Shown here one piece after another: positions 43,503-53,253 of a DNA stretch of 64,000 nt; within the stretch, counting starts at the first letter, position 1; every line of letters starts with the position of its first letter. Made by a program: the position numbers and the translations under genes. Under the pieces are notes generated by a model. That model did no database searches and was not told the DNA's origin. It saw only the letters and a program-made list of their open reading frames with translations. This DNA comes from Sphingobium aromaticiconvertens. Lineage in GTDB: Bacteria > Pseudomonadota > Alphaproteobacteria > Sphingomonadales > Sphingomonadaceae. The DNA is taken from contig NZ_JBANRJ010000001.1 in assembly GCF_037154075.1 (NCBI RefSeq), positions 4,521,501-4,585,500 of the forward strand, written 5' to 3'.

Positions 43503-44483
43503 ATGGGCAAGCAGAAATTCGGCGCGGGCATCTGGCATTTTGCGACCTATGTGGATCGTTACGCCACCGACGGCTATGGCGAGCCACGCTCGCTGATCGA
43601 GATGATCGACCTTGCGGGGCAGGTGGACGACCTGACCGTGGTCGACATCAACTATCCGTTCGTCGACACCAGCCTTTCGCTCGACACGGTGGGCGAAGCG
43701 CTGAAACGCAACAACCTGTCGGTCATCGGCATCACCCCGGAAATCTACACCCGCCAGTTCGCCAAGGGCGCCTTCACCAATCCCGATCCGGGCATCCGCC
43801 GCCTCGCCAATGAAATGGTCAATGATGCCGCCAATGTCGTGCGCCATTTTGGCGCGGACTATGTAAAGCTGTGGCCGGGCCAGGATGGATGGGATTATCC
43901 CTTTCAGGTGGATCACAAGGCGCTGTGGCGGATGAGCGTGGAGGGCGTGGCCGAAGTCGCCAGCCAGAATCCCGACCTCAAATTCGTGATCGAGTACAAG
44001 CCGCGCGAGCCGCGCGTGCATATGAGCTATGACAGCGTCGCCCGCACCCTGCTGGGTATCGAGCGGATGGGCCTGCCCAATGTCGGCATCCTGCTCGACT
44101 TCGGCCATTCGCTCTATGGCGGCGAATCCCCCGCCGACGCCGCGCAACTGGCGATCGATCATGGTCGCCTGTTCGGCATGGATGTGAACGACAATCTGCG
44201 CAACTGGGACGACGATCTGATCGCCGGCACCGTACATCCGATCGAGCTGTTCGAATTCTTCTACACGCTGCGCAAGAACAAGTGGGAAGGCGTGTGGCAG
44301 CTCGACCAGTTCCCCTTCCGCGAGGACAGCGTCGCCGCCGCCAATTCCGCCATCGGCTTTTTGAAGGCCGTGGAGCGCGCGCTGGACAAGCTGGATTTCG
44401 AGGCGATGCAGGCAGCGCAGGATCGGCAGGATGCGGTGGCGGCGATGAATCTGGCGCGTCAGGCGCTCTTTACCTCCTACTGA
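43503..44483 (+). CDS. apsI: AP-endonuclease-2-type sugar isomerase, probable D-apiose isomerase
   Basis: 326 residues with AGAGGAA before the ATG. It is a xylose-isomerase-like TIM barrel: [48 protein letters not shown], and metal ligands Glu in [16 protein letters not shown] (about residue 178), Asp/His in [13 protein letters not shown] and Asp/Asn in [14 protein letters not shown]. No DNA-repair role is implied by this fold. Its place next to deoR, aptAB and apuK matches the known D-apiose isomerase that forms apulose. It leads a rightward operon with the pectate lyase (14-base gap), GH78 and BNR genes. Confidence 0.8.
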   Translation: MGKQKFGAGIWHFATYVDRYATDGYGEPRSLIEMIDLAGQVDDLTVVDINYPFVDTSLSLDTVGEALKRNNLSVIGITPEIYTRQFAKGAFTNPDPGIRRLANEMVNDAANVVRHFGADYVKLWPGQDGWDYPFQVDHKALWRMSVEGVAEVASQNPDLKFVIEYKPREPRVHMSYDSVARTLLGIERMGLPNVGILLDFGHSLYGGESPADAAQLAIDHGRLFGMDVNDNLRNWDDDLIAGTVHPIELFEFFYTLRKNKWEGVWQLDQFPFREDSVAAANSAIGFLKAVERALDKLDFEAMQAAQDRQDAVAAMNLARQALFTSY

Positions 44484-44497
44484 ACGGAGCGGACAGG

Positions 44498-45847
44498 ATG
44501 ATGCGTCGGATGGCCCTTTGCGGCCTGCTCGCCTTTGCGCTTTCGCCCTGCCCGGCAGCGCTGGCGACCAGCGCCCCCATGCTCGCCTTTCCCGGCGCGG
44601 AGGGCGCGGGGCGCTTTTCGAGCGGTGGGCGTGGCGGGCGGGTGATTGCCGTCACCACCTTGGACGATTCCGGCCCCGGCAGCCTGCGCGCGGCGGTCGA
44701 GGCGAGCGGCCCGCGCATCATCGTCTTTCGCCTGTCCGGCACGATCGCGCTGAAGTCCGAACTGGTGATCCGCAACGGGCAGGTGACGATCGCGGGCCAG
44801 AGCGCGCCGGGCGACGGCATCACCCTGCGCGATCATATGCTGCACGTCGCCGCCGACGATGTCGTGATCCGCTATATTCGCTCGCGCCTTGGCAGCGCCT
44901 CCAACAGTCAGGAGGATGCGATCACTGTCAGCTATGGGCATCGCGTCATCCTGGATCATGTCTCTGCTAGCTGGTCGATCGATGAATCGCTTTCGACCTC
45001 GGCCGATTTTTCCAAGGCGGATGAAGGCATCTGGGACGTGACGGTGCAATGGTCGATCATCGCTGATTCACTTGCCCATTCGGTCCATGTGAAGGGCGAT
45101 CATGGCTATGGCAGCCTGATCCGCGGCGCACACGGGTCGAAGATCAGCTATCACCATAATCTGTGGGCCAATCATCTCGATCGGATGCCGCGCCCCGGCA
45201 ATTATACCCTGCCCGACAAGGACAGGGTCGGGCCGCAAATGGATTTCCGCTCCAACGTCTTCTACAATTGGGGCAAGGACCGGTCCGGCTATAATTATGA
45301 TGTATCCACCGCGATCGGCTATAATTTCGTCGATAACAGCTATATCGCCGGGCCGGACAGCAAGGGCAATAGCGCGTTCGAGGAACGCAACCAGCTCGCC
45401 CATGCCTATTATCTGGGCAACAGCATGAACGGGGCGATCCCGGCGGATCAGCATGGTCTGGTCAAGGGCAATATTCCGCCCGGATACTGGCTCGACCAGC
45501 CGACAGACGTTGGCCCGGTCGCGCGCGACACGGCTGGACAGGCCTATGGCCGGGTGCTGGCCAATGCGGGCGCGTCACGAGTACGCGATGCCGTCGATCA
45601 ACGGATCGTCGATGGCGTGCGGACCCGGACGGGACGGATCATCAACACGGAACGCGATGACGGCGGCTGGCCCGCGCTCAAATCCCTGCCCGCGCCCCGC
45701 GACAGCGATGGCGACGGCATGCCCGACGCCTGGGAACGGGCGCACGGCCTCAACCCCCGCCGCGACGACGGTGCAGGCGACCGCAATGGCGACGGCTGGA
45801 CCAATATCGAAGATTATCTGAACGGGCTGGCAGGAGCATCACAATGA
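44498..45847 (+). CDS. Secreted PL1-family pectate lyase with Ca-binding C-terminal repeat
   Basis: 449 residues from ATG 44498 (GGAGCGGACAGG upstream); signal peptide MMRRMALCGLLAFALSPCPAALA. Right-handed beta-helix of pectate lyase type: FPGAEGAGRFSSGGRGGRVIAVTTLDDSGPGSLRAAVE, VTIAGQSAPGDGITL, DHVSASWSIDESLS, and the catalytic Arg region YHHNLWANHLDRMPRPG (about residue 230). The C-terminus has thrombospondin-3/EF-hand-like DSDGDGMPDAWERAHGLNP and DRNGDGWTNIEDYLNG. It would cut homogalacturonan outside the cell, exposing substituted regions such as those bearing apiose. Stop overlaps the GH78 start (ATGA). Confidence 0.85.
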   Translation: MMRRMALCGLLAFALSPCPAALATSAPMLAFPGAEGAGRFSSGGRGGRVIAVTTLDDSGPGSLRAAVEASGPRIIVFRLSGTIALKSELVIRNGQVTIAGQSAPGDGITLRDHMLHVAADDVVIRYIRSRLGSASNSQEDAITVSYGHRVILDHVSASWSIDESLSTSADFSKADEGIWDVTVQWSIIADSLAHSVHVKGDHGYGSLIRGAHGSKISYHHNLWANHLDRMPRPGNYTLPDKDRVGPQMDFRSNVFYNWGKDRSGYNYDVSTAIGYNFVDNSYIAGPDSKGNSAFEERNQLAHAYYLGNSMNGAIPADQHGLVKGNIPPGYWLDQPTDVGPVARDTAGQAYGRVLANAGASRVRDAVDQRIVDGVRTRTGRIINTERDDGGWPALKSLPAPRDSDGDGMPDAWERAHGLNPRRDDGAGDRNGDGWTNIEDYLNGLAGASQ

Positions 45848-48800
45848 ACATCGTCGACCTGCGTGCCGAACGGACCATAGACCTGCTGGGAACGCAGGTG
45901 ACGAAGCCGCGCCTGTCCTGGCGCATGGAGGCCGAGGAGCGAGGCGTGATGCAGGCCCGCTATCGCCTTCGCGCGGCAGAGAGCATGGAGGTGCTCGCTG
46001 CCGATACGCCCCTGCTTTGGGACAGCGGCGCGGTGGACAGCGACGCCTGTTTCGACATCGCCTATGATGGCCCGGTGCTTACGTCCACGCAGCGCGTCTG
46101 GTGGGACGTCGAGATCACCGACACGCTTGGCCGCACGGCCCGCGCCGCACCCGCCTGGTTCGAAACCGGGCTATTGTCGCCGGACGACTGGCGGGCGGAC
46201 TGGATCGAGGCGGAGGATGGGCAAGCCGCTGCCGATCGCGCGGCGGGCCTGCAATGGATATGGACCGCCAAGGCGCTGGACGACCGCCCCCATGCCTTCC
46301 GGCTCGATTTCGATGCGCCCGAGGATATCGTGCGCGCCGACATCCTGCTCGCGGGCAAGGATCATATGCGCGGCGTCTGGATCAATGGCGTGGCGAAGGC
46401 ACCCGATGCCCTGCCAAATGCGCTTGGCTGGGACACGATGCTGCCTTTCTGGGGTTCGCTCCTGCCGTTCGAGGGGGAAATCCGCCCCGGCCACAACAGC
46501 ATTTGCGCGCTGGTGGAGGCCGATACGACCGGCTTCTTCCCGGTCGATGGCGGCGCATTCGCGGCGCTGATCCGTTTGCATTGCAAGAACGGCCGGATCG
46601 ACCGCATCGTCAGCGGGCCGGACTGGCGCGTCCGGCCCTCCCCGCCCGAAGGATGGACCGCCCCGGCGTTCGACGCACAGGATTGGGAACGCCCGGTCAA
46701 AAGCGGCTCCGAAGCACAGGGCGACCCGCGCCCAGCCGAACCGACGATGCTGCTGCGCACGGACTTCAAGCCCAAGGCTCCAGTCGTCGCGGCGCGGCTC
46801 TACGCGACCGCGCTTGGCGCCTATGACGCCCGTATCAACGGCCAGCGCGTGTCGAACGCCTTTCTTGCGCCCGAAATCACTGTCGCAAAGAGCCACCTCC
46901 TCTACCAGACCTATGACGTGACCGCGTTGATCGCGGAGGGCGACAATGTGCTGGGGGCGATCGTCGGCGATGGCTGGTATGCCAGCCCCTTTGGCTGGCG
47001 GGTCGAACGCTACGGCTTTGGCCCCGCCCCGCGCCGTTTCCGCGCGCAATTGCGGCTCGACTATGCGGACGGCAGCCATGAATGGGTCGCCACTGGTCCC
47101 GACTGGCAGATTGGTCAGTCGCCGATCGTCTCGTCCGAAATCTATGACGGCGAAACCTATGATGCGCGGTTGGAGCAGGCGGGATGGGACGCCCCCGGTT
47201 TCGATACCTCCGGCTGGGGTCAGGCGAAGGTCGGCGCGGCCCCGCAAGCAACGCTGATCGCCCAGACCTCGCCCCAGCTAGAACGGATGGGAACGCAGCG
47301 GGCGATCAGCATTACCCAGCCGCAACCGGGCCGCTTCATATTCGACTTCGGCCAGAATTTTTCCGGCTGGGTCCGCATCCGCGCCAAGGGACCTGCGGGC
47401 ACCTGCATCACTGCTAAGTTCTCCGAACTCCTCTATCCCGATGGCACCGCCGACCTTTCGAACCTGCGGCTCGCCCGCGCGACCGATGCCTTCATCCTGC
47501 GCGGCGATGCGGCTGGAGAGACGTTCGAGCCACACTTTACCTATCATGGCTTTCGCTATGTCGAAGTGGAGGGCTATCCGGGCGAGCCGACAGCGGATGA
47601 TATAGAGGGCGTCATCCTCTATTCCGCCTGCCGCAAGACCGGCGCGATGGACTTCGCCAACCCGCTGCTCCAGCAGATCTGGAACAATGGCGAGTGGAGC
47701 CAGCGCTCCAACTTCTTCGCGGTCCCCACCGACTGCCCCCAGCGCGACGAGCGCATGGGCTGGATGGGCGACATTCAGGTGTTCCTCGACGCCGCCGCCT
47801 TCAACATGGAGGTCGATCCCTTCATCCGCCGTTTTCTGCTGGAGGCACGCGCCGCGCAGCGACCCGACGGCGCCTATCCCATCGTCGTGCCCCAGCCCCT
47901 CTCTTTCCCCGATGTGGTGACGGCGGGCTGGAGCGAGGCGGGCATCATCCTTCCCCATGGCCTGTGGCAGCGCTATGGCGATACTGCCGTCATCGACGAA
48001 AATTGGGACGCGATGGAGCGGTGGATGGCCTATGTCGCCCGCGACAATCCCGATCATATCTGGCGCAACGATCGAGGACTGGATTTGGGCGACTGGCTGT
48101 CGGTGGACGCGATCAAGCCGGACGACGAGACGACACCGCGCATCCTGTGCGCCACCGCCTATTGGGCGTTCAGCGCGCAATTGATGGCGGAAATGGCGCA
48201 GGCGACGGGCCGCGCGGTGGCAGCGGCCCACTACGCCGCGTTGCGCGCCGCCATTGGCGAGGCCTTCGCCGCCGAGTTGCTGGATGGCGCGGGCAAGGCA
48301 GGCAATGGCAGTCAGGCGAGCCAGATATTGGCGCTTGCCATGGACCTTGTGCCAGCCGCCCAGCGCGCCCCCGCCGCGCAAATATTGGTCGATGATATTC
48401 GCGCACGGGGCATGAAGCTCTCCACCGGCTTCCTTGGCACCCCCTATCTGCTTGACGTGCTGGCCGATGCGGGCGCGTGGGACGAGGTGAGCGGCCTGCT
48501 GCTCCAGACCGCCTATCCGTCCTGGGGCTATATGCCATCTGTCGGCGCGACGACGGTGTGGGAACGGTGGAATGGCGATGTCGGCGACCTGTCGATGAAC
48601 AGCTATAATCATTATGCCTTTGGCGCGGTCATCGGCTTTTTCTATCGCCGCCTTGCGGGGCTGGCGGCGGCTTCCCCCGGCTTTCGTCGTATCGCGGTGC
48701 GGCCTGTCTGGTTGCCACAGGTCGGCCGGGTAGAAGCGCGCTATGAATCGGCGGTCGGGACGGTCGCAACGACGGTGGATGGCGACGACGCAGGGCTTGC

Positions 48801-48978
48801 GCGGCTGGACCTCATCGTACCGGCCAACTGCGCCGCCGATGTCGAATTGCCCCGCGCTTTCGCGTGGAGCGAAGGCAGCCAGTCGGTGGAGGCCCATCCC
48901 GACATTCGCGACGTCCGGGTCGAAGGCGACCTGCTGCGCTTCACGGTCGGGGCCGGTCATTATGCCTTCGCGCGCTGA
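45844..48978 (+). CDS. GH78 alpha-L-rhamnosidase, predicted cytoplasmic
   Basis: 1044 residues without a signal peptide (starts MNIVDLRAERTIDLLGTQVTKPRLSW). Domain order follows GH78: N-terminal beta domains (about 1-500), including FDFGQNFSGWVRIRAKG and TYHGFRYVEVEGYPG; the (alpha/alpha)6 catalytic barrel starting NGEWSQRSNFFAVPTDCPQRDERMGWMGD, whose Asp/Glu acids are the expected catalytic set, with GLDLGDWLSVD and STGFLGTPYLLDVLAD; and a C-terminal beta sandwich after VGATTVWERWNGD. It would hydrolyse imported rhamnosyl oligosaccharides, in contrast to the secreted GH106. It is translationally coupled to the pectate lyase. Confidence 0.9.
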   Translation: MNIVDLRAERTIDLLGTQVTKPRLSWRMEAEERGVMQARYRLRAAESMEVLAADTPLLWDSGAVDSDACFDIAYDGPVLTSTQRVWWDVEITDTLGRTARAAPAWFETGLLSPDDWRADWIEAEDGQAAADRAAGLQWIWTAKALDDRPHAFRLDFDAPEDIVRADILLAGKDHMRGVWINGVAKAPDALPNALGWDTMLPFWGSLLPFEGEIRPGHNSICALVEADTTGFFPVDGGAFAALIRLHCKNGRIDRIVSGPDWRVRPSPPEGWTAPAFDAQDWERPVKSGSEAQGDPRPAEPTMLLRTDFKPKAPVVAARLYATALGAYDARINGQRVSNAFLAPEITVAKSHLLYQTYDVTALIAEGDNVLGAIVGDGWYASPFGWRVERYGFGPAPRRFRAQLRLDYADGSHEWVATGPDWQIGQSPIVSSEIYDGETYDARLEQAGWDAPGFDTSGWGQAKVGAAPQATLIAQTSPQLERMGTQRAISITQPQPGRFIFDFGQNFSGWVRIRAKGPAGTCITAKFSELLYPDGTADLSNLRLARATDAFILRGDAAGETFEPHFTYHGFRYVEVEGYPGEPTADDIEGVILYSACRKTGAMDFANPLLQQIWNNGEWSQRSNFFAVPTDCPQRDERMGWMGDIQVFLDAAAFNMEVDPFIRRFLLEARAAQRPDGAYPIVVPQPLSFPDVVTAGWSEAGIILPHGLWQRYGDTAVIDENWDAMERWMAYVARDNPDHIWRNDRGLDLGDWLSVDAIKPDDETTPRILCATAYWAFSAQLMAEMAQATGRAVAAAHYAALRAAIGEAFAAELLDGAGKAGNGSQASQILALAMDLVPAAQRAPAAQILVDDIRARGMKLSTGFLGTPYLLDVLADAGAWDEVSGLLLQTAYPSWGYMPSVGATTVWERWNGDVGDLSMNSYNHYAFGAVIGFFYRRLAGLAAASPGFRRIAVRPVWLPQVGRVEARYESAVGTVATTVDGDDAGLARLDLIVPANCAADVELPRAFAWSEGSQSVEAHPDIRDVRVEGDLLRFTVGAGHYAFAR

Positions 48979-48988
48979 AGAACAGGGA

Positions 48989-50080
48989 ATGGCACTGAAC
49001 CGTCGCCTGCCTGCACTCGCCATCGTCATGGCCTGCCTCGTTTCGACGGCGGCGCCATCGTCCTCACCGATCCTGCAAAGCCAGTTCATCTACGACAGCG
49101 CACCCTATCCGCAGGCGCATGCCTCAACTCTGGCGGAAACGCAGGCTGGCACGATCGTCGCGGCATGGTTCGGCGGCACGCGGGAACGTGATCCCGATGT
49201 CACCATCTATGCCGCGCGCCGGATAAAGGATGTGTGGCAGGCCCCGGTGAAGGTCGCCGATGGCGTGCAGCCGGACGGCACCCGCCTGCCCACCTGGAAC
49301 CCGGTGCTGTTTCAGCCGCCCAAGGGACCACTGATCCTCTTCTACAAGGTCGGTCCCAATCCCCGCGAGTGGTGGGGCATGGTGACGACCTCGACCGATG
49401 ATGGCCGGACATGGAGCAGGCCCCGCCGCCTGTCCGACGGTATATTTGGTCCGATCAAGAACAAGCCCGTCGCGCTGCAGGACGGAAGCTGGCTTTCTCC
49501 GTCCAGCATGGAAGAAGGCGACGCAAAGACCGCCCGATGGTCGCTTCATTTCGAGCGCAGCGTCGATGGCGGCAAGAGCTGGACCAGGTCCGCTCCCGTC
49601 GCCTCCCCCGAAGGACTACAGGCGATCCAGCCCAGCATCCTGTTCCACAAGGACGGATCGCTGGAGGCGATCGCCCGCACGCGACAGGGCGCGCTCGCCG
49701 TGACATGGTCGAAGGACCAGGGCAAAAGCTGGTCGCCGCTGGCCGCGATCGATCTGCCCAATCCCAATTCCGGCACCGATGCCGTAACGCTGGCGGACGG
49801 GCGCCAGTTGCTGGTTTATAATCACAGCGCCCACAGCCGGGAACGGCCGGGCAAGGGATTGCGCTATCCCCTGAATGTCGCGCTCTCCAACGATGGCGTT
49901 CGCTGGCACAACGTTCTGACGCTGGAAAGCAAGGCGCTGCCCAGCGGCTATGCCTATCCCGCCGTGATACAGGCGCGCGATGGGCGGGTGCATATCAGCT
50001 ACACCTATAACCGCGTCCGCATCCGTCATGTCGTGCTGGCACCCGATGCCCTGCCGCCCCTTCCTGTGGATCAACGCTGA
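48989..50080 (+). CDS. Secreted BNR-repeat (sialidase-like propeller) protein
   Basis: 363 residues from ATG 48989, 10 bases after the GH78 stop, with AACAGGGA as ribosome-binding site; a start at 48962 is possible. Signal peptide MALNRRLPALAIVMACLVSTAAP. It is a BNR_2-type propeller with Asp boxes STDDGRTW, SVDGGKSW, SKDQGKSW and SNDGVRW, and AAWFGGTRERDPDVTIYAAR near the start. Bacterial genes of this type are annotated as sialidases, but sialic acid is not expected here. GH33-type DHA/Kdo hydrolases or rhamnose-glucuronate lyase-like enzymes are alternatives in pectin systems. Last gene of the apsI operon. Confidence 0.7.
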   Translation: MALNRRLPALAIVMACLVSTAAPSSSPILQSQFIYDSAPYPQAHASTLAETQAGTIVAAWFGGTRERDPDVTIYAARRIKDVWQAPVKVADGVQPDGTRLPTWNPVLFQPPKGPLILFYKVGPNPREWWGMVTTSTDDGRTWSRPRRLSDGIFGPIKNKPVALQDGSWLSPSSMEEGDAKTARWSLHFERSVDGGKSWTRSAPVASPEGLQAIQPSILFHKDGSLEAIARTRQGALAVTWSKDQGKSWSPLAAIDLPNPNSGTDAVTLADGRQLLVYNHSAHSRERPGKGLRYPLNVALSNDGVRWHNVLTLESKALPSGYAYPAVIQARDGRVHISYTYNRVRIRHVVLAPDALPPLPVDQR

Positions 50081-50167
50081 AGCGGCGCACAGTCCAAATT
50101 CGTCAAGCGCCTGTTCACCACCGTCGCTAGCGTCACTCCGAAGAGAGATTTCGACAGGAGAAGATGT

Positions 50168-50541
50168 GTGACGACGCCAACGCTCGATTGCTCCGATATT
50201 GACCAATATCTTGGCAAGCCCATGCAGCCCGCCCGCATGGTCGAAGCCATTAATAATGGCGATATACGCCGCTGGGCACAGGCGATGCACTATGCCAACC
50301 GCTTGCATTACGACCATGGCTATGCCGCACAGAGCCGCTGGGGCAAGCTGGTCGCCCCGCAAAGCTTTGCCGTCACGATGGACTGCGCCCATGGCTCCGC
50401 GCCCGCCTGCATGGGTGGCATTCCCAATTCCCACTTGCTGTTCGGCGGCGACGAATGGTGGTTCTATGGCCCGCGCATGACGGCAGGCGACCGCATCTGG
50501 AACGAGCGCATCCCGTTCGACTATACGATCAAGTGTTGATT
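50168..50541 (+). pseudogene. FAS1-like (MaoC/hotdog) dehydratase gene truncated by IS21
   Basis: The GTG start at 50168 has GACAGGAGAAG upstream. About 121 native residues resemble the N-terminal FAS1-like dehydratase domain (DIDQYLGKPMQPARMVEAINNGDIRRWAQAMHYANRLHYD, KLVAPQSFAV, LLFGGDEWWFYGPRM). Family members are usually about 300 residues or more and continue past FDYTIK. Here coding breaks at 50533 where the IS21 inverted repeat begins; the last codons, Cys and TGA, come from the IS. The missing 3' part does not reappear after the element, so material was lost. Confidence 0.75.
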
Positions 50542-50563
50542 GCCGTTGAGAAGTGACCCGGGG
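50534..50563 (+). repeat. Left terminal inverted repeat of IS21 copy 1
   Basis: 30 bases identical to the reverse complement of 52997-53026. Confidence 0.95.
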
Positions 50564-50637
50564 AAGCCAGTAATTTCCACTGAGAAGTGACCCATGTTTG
50601 AACACGTCCCTGGCTTTGACGAGCGGGGGACCATGGA

Positions 50638-52170
50638 GTGTTGGACATGGCATTATTGAGCGTTATCCGGCGGTGGCATTACCGCGATCATCTATCGATC
50701 CGGGAGATAGCCAGGCGCACCGGTCTTTCCCGCAACACCGTTCGTAAATATCTGCGGTCGGACACGATCGAGCCGCAGTTCAAGGTGCCGGAGCGACCGA
50801 GCAAGCTGGACCCGTTCGTCGAGCGGCTGACAGCCTGGCTGAGGCGGGAGATGGGCCGTCCGCGCAAGCAGAAGCGCACGGTCAAGCAGTTGTATGCCGA
50901 TCTGGTGAGCCTCGGCTTTGACGGTTCCTATGGCCGTGTCGCGGCCTTTGCCCGGGACTGGCGTGATGATTATCGCCGCCAGCAGCAGATGAGCGGCAGA
51001 GGCACCTTCGTGCCGTTGTCCTTCGCACCGGGTGAGGCGTTCCAGTTCGACTGGAGCGAGGACTGGGCGATCATCGATGGCGTGCGCACCAAGCTGCAGG
51101 TCGCGCACTTCAAGCTCAGCTACAGTCGCGCCTTCTTTGTGCGGGCCTATCTACTGCAGACCCACGAGATGCTGTTCGACGCCCATAATCATGCGTTCCG
51201 CGTGCTGGGCGGCGTGCCGCGACGCGGCATCTACGACAACATGAGGACTGCCGTCGACAAGGTCGGGCGCGGCAAGAGCCGGACCGTCAACGCCCGCTTC
51301 CTGACGATGGTGAGCCATTATCTGTTCGAGGCCGAGTTCTGTAATCCGGCCGCTGGGTGGGAGAAGGGCCAGGTCGAGAAGAACGTGCAGGATGCACGGC
51401 ATCGCCTGTGGCAGCCTGTCCCCCAGACTCAGAGCCTCGACGCTTTGAACATCTGGCTGGAGGAGCGCTGCAAGGCGCTATGGCAGGATATTCCGCACGG
51501 AATCGAGCCCGGGTCTGTCGCTGATGCCTGGGCGGATGAGGTGGCGAGCCTGATGCCGACAGGCAGGGCGTTCGATGGCTTTGTCGAGTATGGCAAGCGG
51601 GTCTCACCGACCTGCCTCGTCCATCTCGAGCGCAACCGCTACAGCGTGCCGGCGTCGTTCGCCAACCGCCCCGTCAGCCTGCGCGTCTATCCCGACCGCT
51701 TCCTGGTGGTCGCCGAGGGACAGTTGCTGTGCGAACACCAGCGTATCATCGAACGATCCCACGATGGGCCGGGGCGCACCGTCTATGACTGGCGCCATTA
51801 TCTGGCGGTGGTGCAGCGCAAGCCAGGTGCCCTGCGCAATGGGGCGCCGTTCCTTGAACTGCCTGATCCCTTCCAGCGGCTGCAGCGGCATCTGTTGCGG
51901 TCTCCTGGCGGTGACAGGGAGATGGTCGAGATCCTGGCCCTGGTGCTGCATCATGACGAGCAGACCGTGCTGACGGCCGTCACGATGGCGTTGGAGGGGG
52001 GCGTTCCAACCAAGACCCATATCCTCAACCTCCTGCACCGTCTGCTCGACGGCAAGCCGCTGACAACGCCGCCGGTCACGGCGCCACAGGCGCTGAGACT
52101 GGTCAGCGAGCCGATGGCCAATGTCGAGCGCTATGACGCTCTGCGTCGGGAGAGCCGCCATGCGTCATGA
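50638..52170 (+). CDS. istA: IS21 transposase IstA (copy 1)
   Basis: 510 residues from GTG 50638 (ATG 50647 is an alternative). An N-terminal helix-turn-helix ([23 protein letters not shown]) is followed by the DDE integrase core with Asp in [14 protein letters not shown], Asp in [19 protein letters not shown] and Glu in [15 protein letters not shown], then a C-terminal beta-barrel ([22 protein letters not shown]). Appears intact. Overlaps istB by 11 bases. Confidence 0.93.
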   Translation: MLDMALLSVIRRWHYRDHLSIREIARRTGLSRNTVRKYLRSDTIEPQFKVPERPSKLDPFVERLTAWLRREMGRPRKQKRTVKQLYADLVSLGFDGSYGRVAAFARDWRDDYRRQQQMSGRGTFVPLSFAPGEAFQFDWSEDWAIIDGVRTKLQVAHFKLSYSRAFFVRAYLLQTHEMLFDAHNHAFRVLGGVPRRGIYDNMRTAVDKVGRGKSRTVNARFLTMVSHYLFEAEFCNPAAGWEKGQVEKNVQDARHRLWQPVPQTQSLDALNIWLEERCKALWQDIPHGIEPGSVADAWADEVASLMPTGRAFDGFVEYGKRVSPTCLVHLERNRYSVPASFANRPVSLRVYPDRFLVVAEGQLLCEHQRIIERSHDGPGRTVYDWRHYLAVVQRKPGALRNGAPFLELPDPFQRLQRHLLRSPGGDREMVEILALVLHHDEQTVLTAVTMALEGGVPTKTHILNLLHRLLDGKPLTTPPVTAPQALRLVSEPMANVERYDALRRESRHAS

Positions 52171-52942
52171 TCCCGCCAGCGGCGCTATTATCGTCATGCT
52201 GCGCAGCCTCAAGATGCACGGCATGGCGCAGGCCGTTACCGATCTCATGGAACAGGGTGCACCGGCGTTCGATGCCGCCATCCCGATCCTGTCCCAGCTC
52301 CTGAAGGCGGAGACTGCTGAACGAGAGGTGCGATCGGTATCCTATCAACTCAAGGCTGCGCGGTTCCCGGCCTATCGCGACCTGGCAGGCTTCGACTTCG
52401 CCAGCAGTGAGATCAACGAAGCGCTGGTGCGCCAGCTTCACCGCTGTGAGTTTATCGACGTTGCCGACAACATCGTGCTGGTCGGCGGCCCCGGCACCGG
52501 CAAGACCCACATCGCGACAGCGCTGGGCGTTCAGGCCATCGAGCATCATCGAAAACGGGTGCGGTTCTTCTCCACCGTCGAGTTGGTTAATGCGCTCGAA
52601 CAGGAGAAGGCCCAGGGCAAGGCAGGCCAGGTCGCCGGAAGGCTCGCCCACGCCGATCTCGTGATCCTCGATGAGCTCGGCTATCTGCCGTTCAGCGCCT
52701 CAGGCGGTGCATTGCTGTTCCATCTGCTCAGCAAACTTTACGAGCGCACCAGCGTCATCATCACCACCAACCTCAGCTTCAGTGAATGGGCCACCGTGTT
52801 CGGTGATGCCAAGATGACCACAGCGCTGCTCGATCGGCTGACCCATCACTGCCACATCCTTGAAACCGGCAACGACAGCTTCCGGTTCAAAAACAGCTCT
52901 GCTCAGCAGCCCACAGCGCGAAAGGAGAAAACCTCATCTTGA
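52160..52942 (+). CDS. istB: IS21 ATPase helper IstB (copy 1)
   Basis: 260 residues from ATG 52160, overlapping istA. AAA+ ATPase with Walker [10 protein letters not shown] (about residue 112), Walker [15 protein letters not shown] and sensor [14 protein letters not shown]. Appears intact. IstB drives target selection and transposition with IstA. Confidence 0.93.
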   Translation: MRHDPASGAIIVMLRSLKMHGMAQAVTDLMEQGAPAFDAAIPILSQLLKAETAEREVRSVSYQLKAARFPAYRDLAGFDFASSEINEALVRQLHRCEFIDVADNIVLVGGPGTGKTHIATALGVQAIEHHRKRVRFFSTVELVNALEQEKAQGKAGQVAGRLAHADLVILDELGYLPFSASGGALLFHLLSKLYERTSVIITTNLSFSEWATVFGDAKMTTALLDRLTHHCHILETGNDSFRFKNSSAQQPTARKEKTSS

Positions 52943-52996
52943 CCCAACGGTGACATCCGAAACATAATCGCAAGGTGGGTCACTTCTCGATGAAAA

Positions 52997-53026
52997 CCCC
53001 GGGTCACTTCTCAACGGCAATCAACA
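52997..53026 (-). repeat. Right terminal inverted repeat of IS21 copy 1
   Basis: 30 bases identical to the reverse complement of 50534-50563. Confidence 0.95.
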
Positions 53027-53105
53027 GTGTTGGGAGACATAACTCCCTTCTGTGTAGCTTTGCGCAGATCGTCGGTAAGTTTGATATCGATGCGGTCGTC
53101 AGACC
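53027..53105 (-). pseudogene. Internal fragment of the phage-type integrase, left of IS21 copy 2
   Basis: On the minus strand, after joining at the CAGACC duplication, the reading continues from the 55449-55880 fragment as TFDGLTTASI, then shifts frame to give KLTDDLRKATQKGVMSPNT, the expected continuation of a tyrosine-recombinase core-binding domain. A one-base frameshift lies near 53075. The fragment is cut by the right end of IS21 copy 1 at 53026, so the catalytic domain is lost. Confidence 0.7.
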
Positions 53106-53171
53106 TGTCAGTGGGCGTGTAATTCTCCGCAATAGTGGGCTTTGAAAATTCCCTGGTTGGCTGACCCGCCG

Positions 53172-53207
53172 GCCCATTTTGCCGGGGCTAGCCCCGGCAA
53201 AATGGGC
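53172..53207. repeat. 36-bp perfect palindrome inside IS21 copy 2
   Basis: Bases 53172-53189 are the exact reverse complement of 53190-53207, centred on CTAG, with GC-rich CCGGGG arms near the centre. It lies 46 bases before the istA start and inside the element, and could form a strong hairpin blocking read-through transcription into istA. Confidence 0.95.
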
Positions 53208-53253
53208 TTCGCCGACATCCATGCCATCTCCGCATTGCGGGGAGGCGGTGTCG

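Larger units (their letters stand above)
50534..53026. mobile_element. IS21-family insertion sequence (copy 1)
   Basis: 2493 bp bounded by perfect 30-bp inverted repeats (50534-50563 and 52997-53026) that begin TGTTGATTGCCGTTGAGAAG. GAGAAGTGACCC occurs twice at each end, as in IS21 multiple terminal repeats. It encodes IstA and IstB. The flanks (…CAAG and GTGT…) do not match, so there is no target duplication: the left flank is a hotdog-dehydratase gene and the right an integrase remnant. Confidence 0.92.

Noticed and set aside
43503..44483. DNA-repair AP endonuclease
   Set aside because: The fold is shared with sugar isomerases; neighbours are sugar kinase, transketolase and DeoR genes.
47278..49089. 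603-codon minus-strand frame opposite GH78
   Set aside because: Antisense shadow of a clear GH78 gene; composition is typical of a mirrored frame.
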